Source: Chlorobiaceae bacterium (lineage in GTDB: Bacteria > Bacteroidota > Chlorobiia > Chlorobiales > Chlorobiaceae). From it: a DNA stretch of 58,474 nucleotides. Each line of letters opens with the position of its first letter. Within the stretch, counting starts at the first letter, position 1. Positions 47,456 to 57,649 of the stretch are shown here, one piece after another. The stretch is taken from the NCBI GenBank assembly GCA_013334925.1, contig JAAXWP010000006.1, positions 10,010-68,483 on the forward strand, read 5' to 3'. The notes beneath the pieces were generated by a model. That model saw only the letters and a program-made list of their open reading frames with translations, was not told where the DNA came from and did no database searches. Made by a program: the position numbers and the translations under genes.

Positions 47456-49350
47456 ATTCGATGCAAGATTCAGTATACCGATCGTTGAAACGCTTATGGC
47501 CTGAGGCATGGCAAGTGATGCGGAATGTGACCGCGGCTCTTGCCGCGTATGCCATTGCCGTAGCCATGAAGCTGGAGAGCCCTTACTGGGCGGCGATGAC
47601 AGCGATCATCGTCATTCAGCCGACTGGAGGTCAGCTGCTCGAAAAAAGTTTTTACCGGCTTGCCGGTACGATCGCAGGAGCGCTGGGAGGCCTGATGATG
47701 CTCACCTTTGCGACAAGCTCTTCAAGCCTGTGGCTCATGCTCTGCCTGTGGCTCGCCGTTTGTGTCGGAGTTGGCAATCTGCTTTACGGTTATCGATCAT
47801 ACGGTTTCATGGTCGCCGGGTTTACGTTGGCAATTATCGTTCTGGACGGATGGGGCCATCCGGACCAGATCGATGCACTTGTCGTTGCCCGAATCGACTG
47901 CATCTTCACAGGTATCGTCGTCGCAACGGCAATGAACATCTCCTTTACGCCTCGTAACGGGATGCAAAATCTGAACCGATCGATCCGGAGCGCTGTTCTT
48001 GCTTCCCTGAATCTGGTGAGCCTTACCCTCCGGGGCGGCAACCGTGCCAGAACGGAGAGAACTCGTCACGACCTTCTTTTCATGCTTGCAGACATTGAAA
48101 AAAAGCTCGACAGCGCCGGCGCTGGAACCCTGGATCTCAAACGGCGACGTTTCCACATCGAAACCCTGATCGTCGATCTCCTGTCGCTTCTGGAGACGAG
48201 TGTCCTCATCGAGCGACAAACGGAGCAGACCGATGAGGAAAGCATCATGGTTCGGCGAGCTTTCGCAGATCGTCTGGATGCGGTTGCATCGCGGCTGGGA
48301 GGTGAATGGAGGCCTGCAGGTACGGACAAAGAGTTCGCCATGCTCGTTGCCGAAGCTGGTGCCCGACTCCCTGTACTCGAATCCCCGTTGCTGTCGCTAA
48401 CCATCTCACTGAATCTGCTCCTCGACCAATGGGAATCAAAACTTCCGAAAATCCCCATCGCTGCACGAAAGCCCAGTATTCGGGAACGGGACTGGCAGGG
48501 TGCCGCCCGCGCATCACTGCGTGCTGCCATAGCAATCGGCATCACAGGTACGATCTGGCAACTGACCGGCTGGAAAGAGGGACCTGTCATGATGATGGCG
48601 ACCTCGATCATGGTCAGTATCTTTTCTACCCATGACCACCCATCGGTCCTGTTGTCGCACATATTCTGGGGAGCATTTGTCGGAGTGATTCTGGCGTTCA
48701 TTACCAGACTGATACTCATTCCTGAAGAGAGCGGCCCCCTGATTCAGGGCCTCCTCACCCTCCCCGTCCTGGTTGGTGGCATGATCGCCAGAAACCGCCG
48801 AAAAACAGCTCTTGGGGCAATGGATACCATGATGTTTTTCCTCTTCGTCATGCAGCCAGGCATTCCGATGGTTGCTGGCAGATCGCAGTTCGTTATGGGA
48901 GGAGTAGCCGGACTTGCCGGTATCGTGTTGGCCCTTGTCTCTTTTCGCTACGTCGTACCGGTCAATCCGGCTTTTCGGTTGCAAAACCTTTTGATCGCCA
49001 TTGCCAGAGACCTGGTGCTCATGACCGGAACAAACTCGCCACAGACCCTGGAGCGCTGCCTTAACCGTACCAGATATCGTGTACTGCGAATGCTCGACAA
49101 CGCAACCCTCATGAATCGGGATATGTCCGCTATCGTCGACGGGAGCCTTGCCGCACTGGCGATCGGCAGTTTCCTGAAGCGCGTGCAGGAAAAAAGCGAG
49201 CACTCGCCACTTTCGGAAAGGCACTTTCCGGCAATTCGTGAATTCGGTGAGGCACTCTCCTCCTCGTGCACAAATCAGGAAGCGATTATCTCCCTGCTGA
49301 AAGAATCTTCGTTCCGTTTCAGTCGTCTCGACCCGGTTACCGCAGTCTGA
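47452..49350 (+). CDS. FUSC-family membrane protein, possible aromatic-acid efflux
   Basis: A 632-residue protein with two repeated membrane halves (helices at about 25-180 and 345-500) and cytoplasmic regions after each, the layout of the AaeB/FUSC family. ALAAYAIAVAMKLESPYWAAMTAIIVIQPTGGQ at the N terminus is the FUSC signature and is echoed by ALRAAIAIGITGTIWQLTGWKEGPVMMMATSI in the second half. Relatives export p-hydroxybenzoic acid, fusaric acid and related aromatics, usually with a membrane-fusion protein that is not present here. The start overlaps the MarR stop (ATGA). Confidence 0.87.
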   Translation: MNSMQDSVYRSLKRLWPEAWQVMRNVTAALAAYAIAVAMKLESPYWAAMTAIIVIQPTGGQLLEKSFYRLAGTIAGALGGLMMLTFATSSSSLWLMLCLWLAVCVGVGNLLYGYRSYGFMVAGFTLAIIVLDGWGHPDQIDALVVARIDCIFTGIVVATAMNISFTPRNGMQNLNRSIRSAVLASLNLVSLTLRGGNRARTERTRHDLLFMLADIEKKLDSAGAGTLDLKRRRFHIETLIVDLLSLLETSVLIERQTEQTDEESIMVRRAFADRLDAVASRLGGEWRPAGTDKEFAMLVAEAGARLPVLESPLLSLTISLNLLLDQWESKLPKIPIAARKPSIRERDWQGAARASLRAAIAIGITGTIWQLTGWKEGPVMMMATSIMVSIFSTHDHPSVLLSHIFWGAFVGVILAFITRLILIPEESGPLIQGLLTLPVLVGGMIARNRRKTALGAMDTMMFFLFVMQPGIPMVAGRSQFVMGGVAGLAGIVLALVSFRYVVPVNPAFRLQNLLIAIARDLVLMTGTNSPQTLERCLNRTRYRVLRMLDNATLMNRDMSAIVDGSLAALAIGSFLKRVQEKSEHSPLSERHFPAIREFGEALSSSCTNQEAIISLLKESSFRFSRLDPVTAV

Positions 49351-49488
49351 TCTGACAACACGAAACACGCACCTGCCAATCAAACCCCGCAAAGAAAAAC
49401 GTAAGGGGTTATGGCGCATCGAAGGATTGCGAGTCAATTACCTATCCGCACAATGTCCGGTATCGATTTCATGCCGGATGAACATAAA

Positions 49489-49522
49489 AAAAGGCTGCTA
49501 CCGGAATATGGTGCAGCCTTTT
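49489..49522 (-). terminator. Terminator of greA-tpiA
   Basis: AAAAGGCTGC and GCAGCCTTTT around a 14-base loop, 25 bases past the tpiA stop, with a T run on the minus strand. Confidence 0.88.
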
Positions 49523-49546
49523 GCAATCACTGTGCGTCCTTCTGTA

Positions 49547-50299
49547 TCAGCAGGCAGCCTTGATGATGGCCATGAAGTCTTCGGCGTTCAGGCTTGCGCC
49601 TCCGATAAGACCGCCATCGATGTTCGGCATCGAGAACAGTTCGACAGCATTGGAAGGTTTTACGCTTCCGCCATACTGAATGCGGAGATGATCCGCTGCC
49701 GTGGCGTCGTAGAGACCGGCAACCGTGGCGCGGATCGAGGCATGCACCTCTTCGGCCTGCGCGCTGGTAGCAGTCTTCCCCGTGCCGATCGCCCAGACGG
49801 GCTCATAAGCGATAACCACGTTGCTGATATCGCTCACGCCATCGAGTCCCTCGACGACCTGGCCGGTAATGACGCTTTCAGTTATTCCGGCTTCGCGCTC
49901 CTGCAATGTTTCGCCGACGCAGAGGATGACTTTGAGACCCTCGGCGAGAGCCTTTTTCACCTTCCTGTTGACGATAGCGCTGCTTTCGCCGAAAAACTGA
50001 CGCCGCTCGGAGTGGCCGAGGATGACATAGCTGCAGCCGGCAGACTGAAGCATACGAGCGGAAACTTCTCCGGTGAAAGCACCATCGTTTTCGTAATGGC
50101 AGTTCTGGGCAGACAGCCGGATGTCGCTCCATTCAATGACCTTTCCCACCTCATGCAGGGCAAGGAAGGTTGGGGCGATGCCGACTTCACAGCAGATAAT
50201 GCCGGTGCCGACCTTTTCGGCGATCTCGGTCGCCAGTTCGATAGATTCGGCAATGGTGTTGTTCATCTTCCAGTTGCCTACCACAATTTTTTTGCGCAT
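49547..50299 (-). CDS. tpiA: Triosephosphate isomerase
   Basis: Interconverts dihydroxyacetone phosphate and glyceraldehyde-3-phosphate. The 250-residue protein shows [14 protein letters not shown] with the substrate Lys, [15 protein letters not shown] with the catalytic His, the active-site Glu in [20 protein letters not shown] and [11 protein letters not shown]. Full-length TIM barrel. It follows the small 74-residue protein gene by 1 base, so it belongs to the greA transcript. Confidence 0.98.
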   Translation of the reverse strand: MRKKIVVGNWKMNNTIAESIELATEIAEKVGTGIICCEVGIAPTFLALHEVGKVIEWSDIRLSAQNCHYENDGAFTGEVSARMLQSAGCSYVILGHSERRQFFGESSAIVNRKVKKALAEGLKVILCVGETLQEREAGITESVITGQVVEGLDGVSDISNVVIAYEPVWAIGTGKTATSAQAEEVHASIRATVAGLYDATAADHLRIQYGGSVKPSNAVELFSMPNIDGGLIGGASLNAEDFMAIIKAAC

Positions 50300-50300
50300 A

Positions 50301-50525
50301 TCAGTAATCGGTTACTACTTCACGGTAGATTTTGTCGATTTCTGCGATCGGGAACGTATGCTTGCCGGAACGGGCATCTTTCAGCTCGACCTTGTCCTGG
50401 TCGATTGCCGTGATGTAACCGTGCCACACCCGCTGTTCCCTGGTAACCAGGTTGATCTCCTTGTCGAGCAGCTCACGGCTGCCGGCGATCTGCTTGGTGG
50501 TGTAAATGATCTGTCGTTTTCCCAT
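50301..50525 (-). CDS. Small conserved-looking protein between greA and tpiA
   Basis: A 74-residue protein beginning [20 protein letters not shown]. It is rich in beta strands and basic and acidic residues ([38 protein letters not shown]), a pattern like a small SH3-like or Sm-like barrel. I cannot name the family. Its ATG is 25 bases after the greA stop and its stop is 1 base before the tpiA start, so it sits inside an operon and is almost certainly real. The longer frame to 50624 overlaps greA and is rejected. Confidence 0.75.
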   Translation of the reverse strand: MGKRQIIYTTKQIAGSRELLDKEINLVTREQRVWHGYITAIDQDKVELKDARSGKHTFPIAEIDKIYREVVTDY

Positions 50526-50550
50526 GGAATTCGTTGTTTTATTAGGCCCT

Positions 50551-51030
50551 TTATTTAACGAAAATCTCCAAAATCTCATAATGGAGTTCGCCCTTGGGCA
50601 CACTGATGCGAACCTTGTCGCCAACAGACTTGCCGATCAGGGCCTTACCGACAGGAGAGCGGACCGAAATCTTGCCGAGATCGGAATCTGCCTCCTCGGA
50701 TGAAACGAGAGTGTATTCGATCATCTCGCCATCGGCCAGGAGATCGCGGAGTTTTACTGAGGTAAGGATGTAGACCCGGTCGGTCTTGATCTGCTTTGAA
50801 TCGAGGATGGTGGCTGCCGCCAGTTTGTTTTCGAGATCGACGATTTTTGCTTCGAGCTGCGACTGCTCTTCGCGTGCTGCATCGTATTCGGCATTTTCGC
50901 TCAAGTCGCCATGGGAGCGGGCTTCTGCAATCTTCTCAAGTACCTCTTTGCGAGTCTGCGTCGTCAACACATGAAGATCTTCCTTGAGCCGGTTGTACCC
51001 ATCCCTAGTCAGATAAATGCGATCACTCAT
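50551..51030 (-). CDS. greA: Transcription elongation factor GreA
   Basis: Rescues backtracked RNA polymerase by stimulating transcript cleavage. The 159-residue protein has the N-terminal coiled coil ([51 protein letters not shown]) whose tip carries the acidic DLSENAEY motif, and the C-terminal FKBP-like domain ([35 protein letters not shown]). Start at ATG 51030 ([12 protein letters not shown]). It heads the greA-small gene-tpiA cluster. Confidence 0.97.
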   Translation of the reverse strand: MSDRIYLTRDGYNRLKEDLHVLTTQTRKEVLEKIAEARSHGDLSENAEYDAAREEQSQLEAKIVDLENKLAAATILDSKQIKTDRVYILTSVKLRDLLADGEMIEYTLVSSEEADSDLGKISVRSPVGKALIGKSVGDKVRISVPKGELHYEILEIFVK

Positions 51031-51163
51031 GTCGTTTCGTGTTTTGGTTTGCAATACAAAAGAGCATATCAATCACCGCACGGGCATATCAGGTCATCCA
51101 GCAATGGACTGGCCGCGCTGCCCGAATGGTTCCGGCAGCGATGGTACAGGTGGCTAACAAAAA

Positions 51164-51199
51164 AGAAGTAAAGTCAGCTTCGCTGCTGACTTTACTTCT
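51164..51199 (-). terminator. Terminator of the DegP-type protease gene
   Basis: AGAAGTAAAGTCAGC-ttcgct-GCTGACTTTACTTCT, a perfect 15-base-pair stem; on the minus strand it ends in TTCTTTTTTG. It lies 42 bases past the protease stop. Confidence 0.92.
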
Positions 51200-51240
51200 A
51201 CTCAGAATGTAAGCATCTTTATCCTCAGGGCAAAGAGCCA

Positions 51241-52743
51241 TTAGAGTTTAAAGGCGAAATAGATGCGGTTCCATCCCCTTTCGACAAGCAGGACCAGGGT
51301 CTCGCCGCTCTTTTTCGCCTTGATTGCATCACTGAAAGTCGTGAACGATGCAACCGGCTTCTTGTCGACAGAGATGATGATATCACCAGGACGCAGGCCA
51401 GCCATAGCCGCGGGACTGGATGCCTGAACGGCCGTGACCACAACCTTTCGGGTATTTGCCTTCAGGCGCAGCTGTTCCGCCGTCTTTTCGTCAAGCGACG
51501 CGGCCGTGAATCCAAGTACACCGCTTTCCGCCTTCGAAATCTGCTCGGTGGCTCCTGCCGGCTTGTCCGGCTGCTCATCGAGCCGAACGTTGACCGTCCG
51601 GGTCGAACCGTTTCGGTTGATCAGGAGCGCGGCATTGGCTCCCGGAGACTGAATGGCGATCGCATTGCGGAGTTCCACCGAGCTCGTCACCTTCCGCCCG
51701 TTGAATTCAAGGATCACATCTCCGGTCATGACACCGGCTTTGGCAGCTGGTCCTTTATCCATGACCGTCCCCACGAGAACGCCCTCATGCGGTCTGAGCT
51801 GCAGGCCTTTGGCGAGGTTCTCGTCGATATCCTGAATCGTGATGCCCAGGTAACCACGACTCACCTTCCCTTTCCTGATCAGCTCGTTAAGCACTTTGTT
51901 GGCCATATTCGAAGGAACGGCAAAACCGATCCCCTCGAATCCGCCGGTGCGGCTTGCGATGGCCGTGTTGATACCGACCAGCTCACCGCTGATGTTCACC
52001 AGTGCGCCACCAGAATTGCCCGGATTGATGGCCGCATCGGTCTGAATGAAATCCTCGTAATCGGCAAGGCCGACATTGGCCCGACCCTTCGCGCTGACAA
52101 TACCCTGCGTGACCGTCCGCGCGAGATTCTCCCTGATAGGGCTGCCGATAGCCAGCACCCATTCGCCGACACGCAGACGGTCGCTGTCTCCGATGGCGAT
52201 GGGTTTGAGACCGGAAGCCTCGACCTTGATGACGGCGATGTCGGTTCGGGGATCCTTACCGATCACTTTTGCCGGAATCTTCCGGTTGTCGGCAGTCATG
52301 ATCGAAATCGTGTCGGCATCGTCGATCACGTGGTTGTTGGTCAGGATATAACCATCTGCACTGACGATGACGCCTGAGCCAAGACCATGCACCACCTGTT
52401 TGGAGCCGTTGCCCGGCTGTTGCCTGGGCATGTTGAAAAACGGCAGCGCGAAGAATTCCGCAGGAAACGGCGACGGCCGGTTGACCGTGGTTTCTGTGTA
52501 AATGGTAACCACCGAAGGCGTGGCTGACTCGGCAATGCGGACAAACGCCTGATTCAGATCGGCGAGGGTCTGGATCGGCTGGTTCTTCGGAAGCTCGGCG
52601 GCAACAGCGCTGTTCACGCTGGTGGTTACCGTCGAAGCTCCGCCCGTAAGCTGGAAATCGAGATTCGGCAAAGCGACCGGACCGGCGACAAAGCCGGCCG
52701 AAACGAGAAAGACGGGGGCGATCTTTTTCAGGGTTCTGCTCAT
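51241..52743 (-). CDS. degP: Periplasmic serine protease, DegP/HtrA (Do) family
   Basis: Envelope quality-control protease of 500 residues. A signal peptide/anchor (IAPVFLVSAGFVAGPVA) precedes a trypsin-like domain with the full triad: H138 in LTNNHVID, D168 in DPRTDIAVIK and S244 in NPGNSGGALVN. Two PDZ domains follow (LGITIQDIDENLAKGLQL onward, and RKVVVTAVQASSPAAMAGLRPGDIIISVDKKPV). All residues needed for activity are present. It starts 23 bases after trpE on the same strand, so it may share that transcript, though the functions are unrelated. Confidence 0.95.
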   Translation of the reverse strand: MSRTLKKIAPVFLVSAGFVAGPVALPNLDFQLTGGASTVTTSVNSAVAAELPKNQPIQTLADLNQAFVRIAESATPSVVTIYTETTVNRPSPFPAEFFALPFFNMPRQQPGNGSKQVVHGLGSGVIVSADGYILTNNHVIDDADTISIMTADNRKIPAKVIGKDPRTDIAVIKVEASGLKPIAIGDSDRLRVGEWVLAIGSPIRENLARTVTQGIVSAKGRANVGLADYEDFIQTDAAINPGNSGGALVNISGELVGINTAIASRTGGFEGIGFAVPSNMANKVLNELIRKGKVSRGYLGITIQDIDENLAKGLQLRPHEGVLVGTVMDKGPAAKAGVMTGDVILEFNGRKVTSSVELRNAIAIQSPGANAALLINRNGSTRTVNVRLDEQPDKPAGATEQISKAESGVLGFTAASLDEKTAEQLRLKANTRKVVVTAVQASSPAAMAGLRPGDIIISVDKKPVASFTTFSDAIKAKKSGETLVLLVERGWNRIYFAFKL

Positions 52744-52766
52744 TGGAGGCTCCGGATAAAGGTTGA

Positions 52767-54281
52767 TCAGGAAGCTGTCTCGATGGTTTCGAGGGCAGTC
52801 AGGCCAGCCCTCATCTTGTTCATGGTCTCTTCATATTCGTTCTCAGGAGTGGAATCGGCTACGATACCGCCGGCGGCCTGGAAATAGATGATGCCGTCCC
52901 GGATCACCATCGTGCGGATGGCGATGGCCGTAGTGAGCGTTCCGCGGAAATCGAGGTAGCCTACCGCGCCGCCATAAAGGCCGCGTTTCTCGTTTTCGAG
53001 TTCGTAGATGATCTCCATGGAACGAACTTTCGGCGCACCGGTCAGCGTTCCCGCGGGGAAACAGGACCAGAAGGCATCCATGGCACTCAACCCGTCCTGA
53101 AGCTCACCCCGGACGTTGCTCACAATGTGCATGACATGCGAGTACTTCTCGATCACCATCATCTCGTTGGTCTCGACCGTGCCGATCTTGGCGATACGAC
53201 CGATGTCGTTACGGCTGAGATCGATCAGCATGAGGTGCTCGGCGCACTCCTTCTCGTCCGAAAGCAGTTCGCGAGCGATGCGCTCGTCATCTTCGAAGCT
53301 CTCTCCCCGGCGTCGGGTACCGGCGATCGGACGGGTGTCGACGATGCGGCGTCCCGAATGGTCGCGTTCGACCTTGACGAGCAGCTCGGGAGAGGATCCG
53401 ACGACATGGAAATCCTCGAAATCAAAGAAATAGAGATACGGCGAAGGATTGATGGTTCGCAGCACGCGGTAGACGTCGAACGGACGGGTATGCAATTTGC
53501 GCTGAAGCCGCTGGGAAATCTGGACCTGGAAAATGTCACCGCTGAGGATATACTCCTTGGCCTTGAGCACCTTGTCATAGTAAGCCTCGCGGGTGGTATT
53601 GGATACTACGGGTTCCGGCACTTCAGGCCTGAGCGGTACAAGATCCCTGTCGAGCGGTTGGAAAATGAGAGCGGCGAGCTCATCGATCTTCTTCTCGGCA
53701 CGGTGACGATCGGCTTCGTCGAGATAGTTGGCCGCGACGAAGAGTTTGCGCATCACATTGTCGAACACGACAAGCGTATCGCAGAAAAGCAGGCAGAGGT
53801 CCGGCAGAGCTGCCGGATCAGCTCCCTCCGGCTCGGGAATTCTCTCGATGAGGTGCATGGTATCGTAACCGAAATAACCGAACACACCTGAGGTGGTCAT
53901 GGATGGCGATCCGCTCTTGCGGCGAGGCATCTCCGCCGAAGAGAACGCTTCGAGGCACCGGTCGACGATCACCCGGAGATCCTTGCCCTCACGGACGATC
54001 GATTCAAGCTGACGAAAACGTTCATCGCGGATGTCGATCGAGATGTCACCACCAACCGTTCCGCGAAGAACGGCCACCGGATCGACGGCGATGTAAGAAA
54101 AACGTGCCAGAAGCTCTTCGCCCTCCACCGACTCGAGAAGGCAGGAGTAGGGGCGCTGCATTTTTAAGTAGACCGAAACGGGGGTCTCCGTGTCGGCCTG
54201 AAAGGTCCGCACGAGTGGATTGAGCATGAACAGCGGGGCCTTTGCCGGGTCGCTGCCGTTTTCAGAAAAAGTGGTGGTCAT
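52767..54281 (-). CDS. trpE: Anthranilate synthase component I
   Basis: Makes anthranilate from chorismate and ammonia (with TrpG), the first step of tryptophan synthesis. The 504-residue protein has the chorismate-binding fold: QVQISQRLQRKLHTRPFDVYRVLRTINPSPYLYF, GSSPELLVKVE, TRPIAGTRRRG, EHLMLIDLSRNDIGRIAK, and SCFPAGTLTGAPKVRSMEIIYELE. The N-terminal segment (YLKMQRPYSCLLESVEG) carries the Leu-Leu-Glu-Ser element of tryptophan feedback inhibition. trpG is not adjacent. No tryptophan-rich leader peptide is visible upstream. Confidence 0.97.
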   Translation of the reverse strand: MTTTFSENGSDPAKAPLFMLNPLVRTFQADTETPVSVYLKMQRPYSCLLESVEGEELLARFSYIAVDPVAVLRGTVGGDISIDIRDERFRQLESIVREGKDLRVIVDRCLEAFSSAEMPRRKSGSPSMTTSGVFGYFGYDTMHLIERIPEPEGADPAALPDLCLLFCDTLVVFDNVMRKLFVAANYLDEADRHRAEKKIDELAALIFQPLDRDLVPLRPEVPEPVVSNTTREAYYDKVLKAKEYILSGDIFQVQISQRLQRKLHTRPFDVYRVLRTINPSPYLYFFDFEDFHVVGSSPELLVKVERDHSGRRIVDTRPIAGTRRRGESFEDDERIARELLSDEKECAEHLMLIDLSRNDIGRIAKIGTVETNEMMVIEKYSHVMHIVSNVRGELQDGLSAMDAFWSCFPAGTLTGAPKVRSMEIIYELENEKRGLYGGAVGYLDFRGTLTTAIAIRTMVIRDGIIYFQAAGGIVADSTPENEYEETMNKMRAGLTALETIETAS

Positions 54282-54349
54282 GAAATTATGGACTGCTTCG
54301 ATAAGGGAAAAAAATCATATCATTATGCTCAGACGGTAATCTCGACGAA

Positions 54350-54817
54350 ATGTCACCGCACCCCATGATCGAAGGCAACAGCAACGGCAGAAAATGGTTT
54401 ACGGCGCTCCTGCTGTCGCCGGGCATGCTTTTCACATTCACCTACCTGGCTGTCTGGCTTTCCACCAATTTCTATCTCGACCACCGTTTCCGGGAGCGAC
54501 TGACCAGTGAATTCGATACTGCCGCCGGAAAACAGTACCGGCTGACCATCGGTGACCTGGATACCAGTCTCGAACTCAGTTCGCTGACCCTGAAACATCT
54601 GGAACTGATACCCGTTTCCACCAACAGCAAGGAGCTATCTCAGCCTATCAGGATCGACAAGCTGAGGATCGCCTGCCCGGAGATCGGACTGTTCCTGTTC
54701 AGGCCTTCAAAAATCGAGATGACGACGCGACAGATCTCACAGCAACTGCTCTGCCGTTGCCGCGCCGCAGCACTGTCAATGAACCACGAGCCCGCTCCGG
54801 TTCAGCCGGATCGATGA
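54350..54817 (+). CDS. Membrane-anchored protein of unknown function (AsmA-like N terminus)
   Basis: A 155-residue protein with one transmembrane helix near the N terminus (WFTALLLSPGMLFTFTYLAVWL, about 16-37), then a periplasmic stretch YRLTIGDLDTSLELSSLTLKHLELIPV that resembles the start of AsmA/DUF748-like proteins. The last 42 bases overlap the convergent lepB stop. It could be the remnant of a longer AsmA-like gene ended early, or a genuine short envelope protein. It has no operon partner. Confidence 0.5.
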   Translation: MSPHPMIEGNSNGRKWFTALLLSPGMLFTFTYLAVWLSTNFYLDHRFRERLTSEFDTAAGKQYRLTIGDLDTSLELSSLTLKHLELIPVSTNSKELSQPIRIDKLRIACPEIGLFLFRPSKIEMTTRQISQQLLCRCRAAALSMNHEPAPVQPDR

Positions 54818-55606
54818 GAGCTTTCCCACCGGATCGGTCAGCAGCGACAGGTCCGGATCCCACGACCAGTAAACCATCATGGCCTGGCCCACCAGGTCAC
54901 TTTCCGGGAGAAATCCCCAGTAACGACTGTCGAGGCTGTTGTCGCGGTTATCACCCATGGCGAAATAGTAGTTCCGCTGTACCGTGTATTGCTCCTGAGA
55001 CATACCGTCGATTAAAACTCTCCTGCCTGCCAGGCTGACCTCATGTCCTTCGTCGGTGATCAGATCCCGATAGAGATTGAAGTTGTCAGCACCAAGCCTG
55101 ATCACATCTCCTTTGCGAGGCACCCGGATCGGGCCGTAATTATCTTTGTTGTACTCCGACATCATCGGAAAGATCTGATAATCTGGCAGACCACGCGGCA
55201 TTTCCGGAGCGAGGAACTGCGCATGCTCGGGAAGCGGCACCGATGCGCCGTTGATGAACAGCTGGCGATCCCTGATTTCGAGCGTGTCGCCGGGAAGCGC
55301 GACACAACGCTTGATATAGTTGAGGCTCCGGTCTTTCGGGAACTTGAAGACGATGATGTCCCCCCGCTGCACGTCATGAATTTTCGGGAGCCTGATCTCG
55401 GTGAACGGCACCTTCGGCCCGTATACGTACTTGTTGACAAAGAGAAAATCGCCGGCAAGCAGCGTACGCTCCATGGAGCCGGTTGGAATCCGGTAGGACT
55501 CCACCACAAACATTCTCAGCACCGTCGCGACCAGCGCGGCGATAATGAGCGCCTCAAACCACTCCCTTGATCTCTTTTTTTCGGTAGACCCGTTATTGCT
55601 GCTCAT
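54776..55606 (-). CDS. lepB: Signal peptidase I
   Basis: Cleaves signal peptides from exported proteins on the periplasmic side of the cytoplasmic membrane. The 276-residue protein has an N-terminal membrane helix (WFEALIIAALVATVLRMFVVESY), the catalytic S44 in YRIPTGSMERTLL and K99 in YIKRCVALPGD, and GDNRDNSLDSRYWGF, the box E motif. Both members of the Ser-Lys dyad are present. Its 3' end overlaps the convergent unknown gene by 42 bases. It lies 107 bases downstream of lepA, an arrangement common in bacteria. Confidence 0.97.
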   Translation of the reverse strand: MSSNNGSTEKKRSREWFEALIIAALVATVLRMFVVESYRIPTGSMERTLLAGDFLFVNKYVYGPKVPFTEIRLPKIHDVQRGDIIVFKFPKDRSLNYIKRCVALPGDTLEIRDRQLFINGASVPLPEHAQFLAPEMPRGLPDYQIFPMMSEYNKDNYGPIRVPRKGDVIRLGADNFNLYRDLITDEGHEVSLAGRRVLIDGMSQEQYTVQRNYYFAMGDNRDNSLDSRYWGFLPESDLVGQAMMVYWSWDPDLSLLTDPVGKLSSIRLNRSGLVVH

Positions 55607-55713
55607 ATCCTCTGAAAACTCTTCTGAATTAATCTACTGCCTGTACATGGGACGCCGTTACCGTCTGATTCCTGCGGTATTTCCGATCATGGTTCTTATG
55701 GGAATCAACTCTC

Positions 55714-57531
55714 TTATTCATCGATGTTCAGCACGGCGAGAAATGCCTCCTGGGGAACCTCCACTCGGCCGACCTGCTTCATACGCTTCTTACCCTCTTT
55801 CTGCTTTTCGAGCAGCTTGCGCTTACGGCTGATGTCACCACCGTAACACTTGGCAAGCACGTTCTTTCGCATGGCAGAAATAGTCTCCCTGGAGATCACG
55901 CGGCTGCCGATGGCCGCCTGGATAGCCACTTCGTACATCTGACGGGGAATGATCCCTTTGAGCTTCTGGCAGAGCTTGCGGCCCCACTCGTAAGCCTTTG
56001 AACGGTGCACGATCGAGGAGAGCGCATCGACCGTCTCGCCGTTGAGCAGCACATCGAGCTTGACCAGGTCGGAACGGCGGTATCCGATATACTCGTAATC
56101 CATCGATGCATACCCCTTGGAGATCGACTTCAGCTTGTCGTGGAAATCGAACACCACTTCACCCAGCGGGAACTCGAAATGCATGTTCACCCTTGAGGTA
56201 TCGAGGTAGTCGGTATTCTTGTATTCGCCGCGCCGCTCCATGCCGAGCTTCATGATATTGCCGATGTACTCCGACATGGTGATGATCTGCATCGAGACGT
56301 ACGGCTCCTCGACCCAGTTGATCTTGGTCGGTTCGGGCATCCTGGAGGGGTTGTCGACCTCCACCACTTCACCATCGCTCTGGATCACCCGGTACTCCAC
56401 GTTCGGCACCGTCGTGATGATATTGACGTTGTATTCGCGTTCGAGACGCTCCTGGATGATCTCCATGTGCAGGAGGCCAAGGAATCCGCAGCGGAACCCG
56501 AATCCGAGCGCGACGGAGGTTTCCGGAGTGTAGATAAGCGACGCATCGTTCAGCGACAGCTTCTCGAGCGACTCGCGCAGATCCTCGAACTCGTCCGAAT
56601 TCACGGGATAAAGACCGCTGAACACCATCGGCTTCACATCCTTGTAGCCGGCAAGCGGTTCGTCAGCCGGGGCTCCGGCAAGCGTCACCGTATCACCCAC
56701 CTTGGTATCCTTCACGTCCTTGATCGAGCAGATCATATAGCCAACGTTACCTGCCTCCAGGACGGCGGCAGGATTGCGCTTCAGGCTCATCGTTCCGATC
56801 TCGTCGGCCAGGAACTCCTTGCCGTTGGCGAAGAAACGGATCCTGTCCCCTTTCCTGAGCACCCCATCCACGATTCGTACATATGCGACCGCACCGCGAT
56901 AGGCATCGAAAACCGAGTCGAAAATGAGCGCCCTGAGCGGCTTTTTGCGATTGTCCGCCGGAGCAGGCACTCGTGCGATAATGGCTTCGATGAGATCATC
57001 GATACCGAGGCCCGCCTTGGCTGACACCTGCAGAATCTCTTCACGCTTCACGCCGATCAGGTCGATGATCTGCCTTGAAACGCCTTCGACGTCCGAAGAG
57101 GGAAGATCGATCTTGTTGATGACCGGAATGATCTCGAGTCCCGCCTCGATGGCCAGATAGAGATTGGCGATCGTCTGCGCCTCGACGCCCTGGGTGGCAT
57201 CGACCACCAGCAGCGCACCTTCGCAGGCGGCCAGCGACCGCGACACTTCGTAGCTGAAGTCGACGTGACCGGGCGTGTCGATCAGGTTCAGAACATATTC
57301 GTTTCCATCATTTGCCTTATGGCGCATCTGCACCGCATGGCTCTTGATGGTGATACCACGCTCACGCTCCAGATCCATATCGTCCAGCACCTGGGCAGTG
57401 GACATCTGGTTGCGTTCAAGGGTCTTGGTCACTTCGAGCAGCCGGTCGGCAAGCGTCGATTTTCCATGGTCGATATGGGCGATAATGCAGAAATTTCTGA
57501 TCATGCCGACTTCATTTCCGGTCGGAGGCAT
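55714..57531 (-). CDS. lepA: Elongation factor 4 (LepA) GTPase
   Basis: Ribosome-associated GTPase that affects initiation and back-translocation under stress. The 605-residue protein has all EF4 parts: P-loop AHIDHGKST (18-26), [35 protein letters not shown], domain II, EF-G-like domains III and V, and the EF4-specific C-terminal domain ([42 protein letters not shown] onward). The start at ATG 57531 gives nine extra residues; ATG 57504 ([14 protein letters not shown]) is equally close to the family start. Confidence 0.97.
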   Translation of the reverse strand: MPPTGNEVGMIRNFCIIAHIDHGKSTLADRLLEVTKTLERNQMSTAQVLDDMDLERERGITIKSHAVQMRHKANDGNEYVLNLIDTPGHVDFSYEVSRSLAACEGALLVVDATQGVEAQTIANLYLAIEAGLEIIPVINKIDLPSSDVEGVSRQIIDLIGVKREEILQVSAKAGLGIDDLIEAIIARVPAPADNRKKPLRALIFDSVFDAYRGAVAYVRIVDGVLRKGDRIRFFANGKEFLADEIGTMSLKRNPAAVLEAGNVGYMICSIKDVKDTKVGDTVTLAGAPADEPLAGYKDVKPMVFSGLYPVNSDEFEDLRESLEKLSLNDASLIYTPETSVALGFGFRCGFLGLLHMEIIQERLEREYNVNIITTVPNVEYRVIQSDGEVVEVDNPSRMPEPTKINWVEEPYVSMQIITMSEYIGNIMKLGMERRGEYKNTDYLDTSRVNMHFEFPLGEVVFDFHDKLKSISKGYASMDYEYIGYRRSDLVKLDVLLNGETVDALSSIVHRSKAYEWGRKLCQKLKGIIPRQMYEVAIQAAIGSRVISRETISAMRKNVLAKCYGGDISRKRKLLEKQKEGKKRMKQVGRVEVPQEAFLAVLNIDE

Positions 57532-57649
57532 AAAGCGTCGTTTCTAACTGGTGAAAATGGATTCTATGTGCTGCAAGCCAGCCTTTTCGGGCCGGCAATT
57601 TTTCAGGTCGTGGAATATAAGAAAATAATGGCGTAACGATTGATACGCG

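Noticed and set aside
54282-54349. Tryptophan attenuator before trpE
   Set aside because: I looked for a Trp-rich leader and alternative hairpins and saw none in the short gap.
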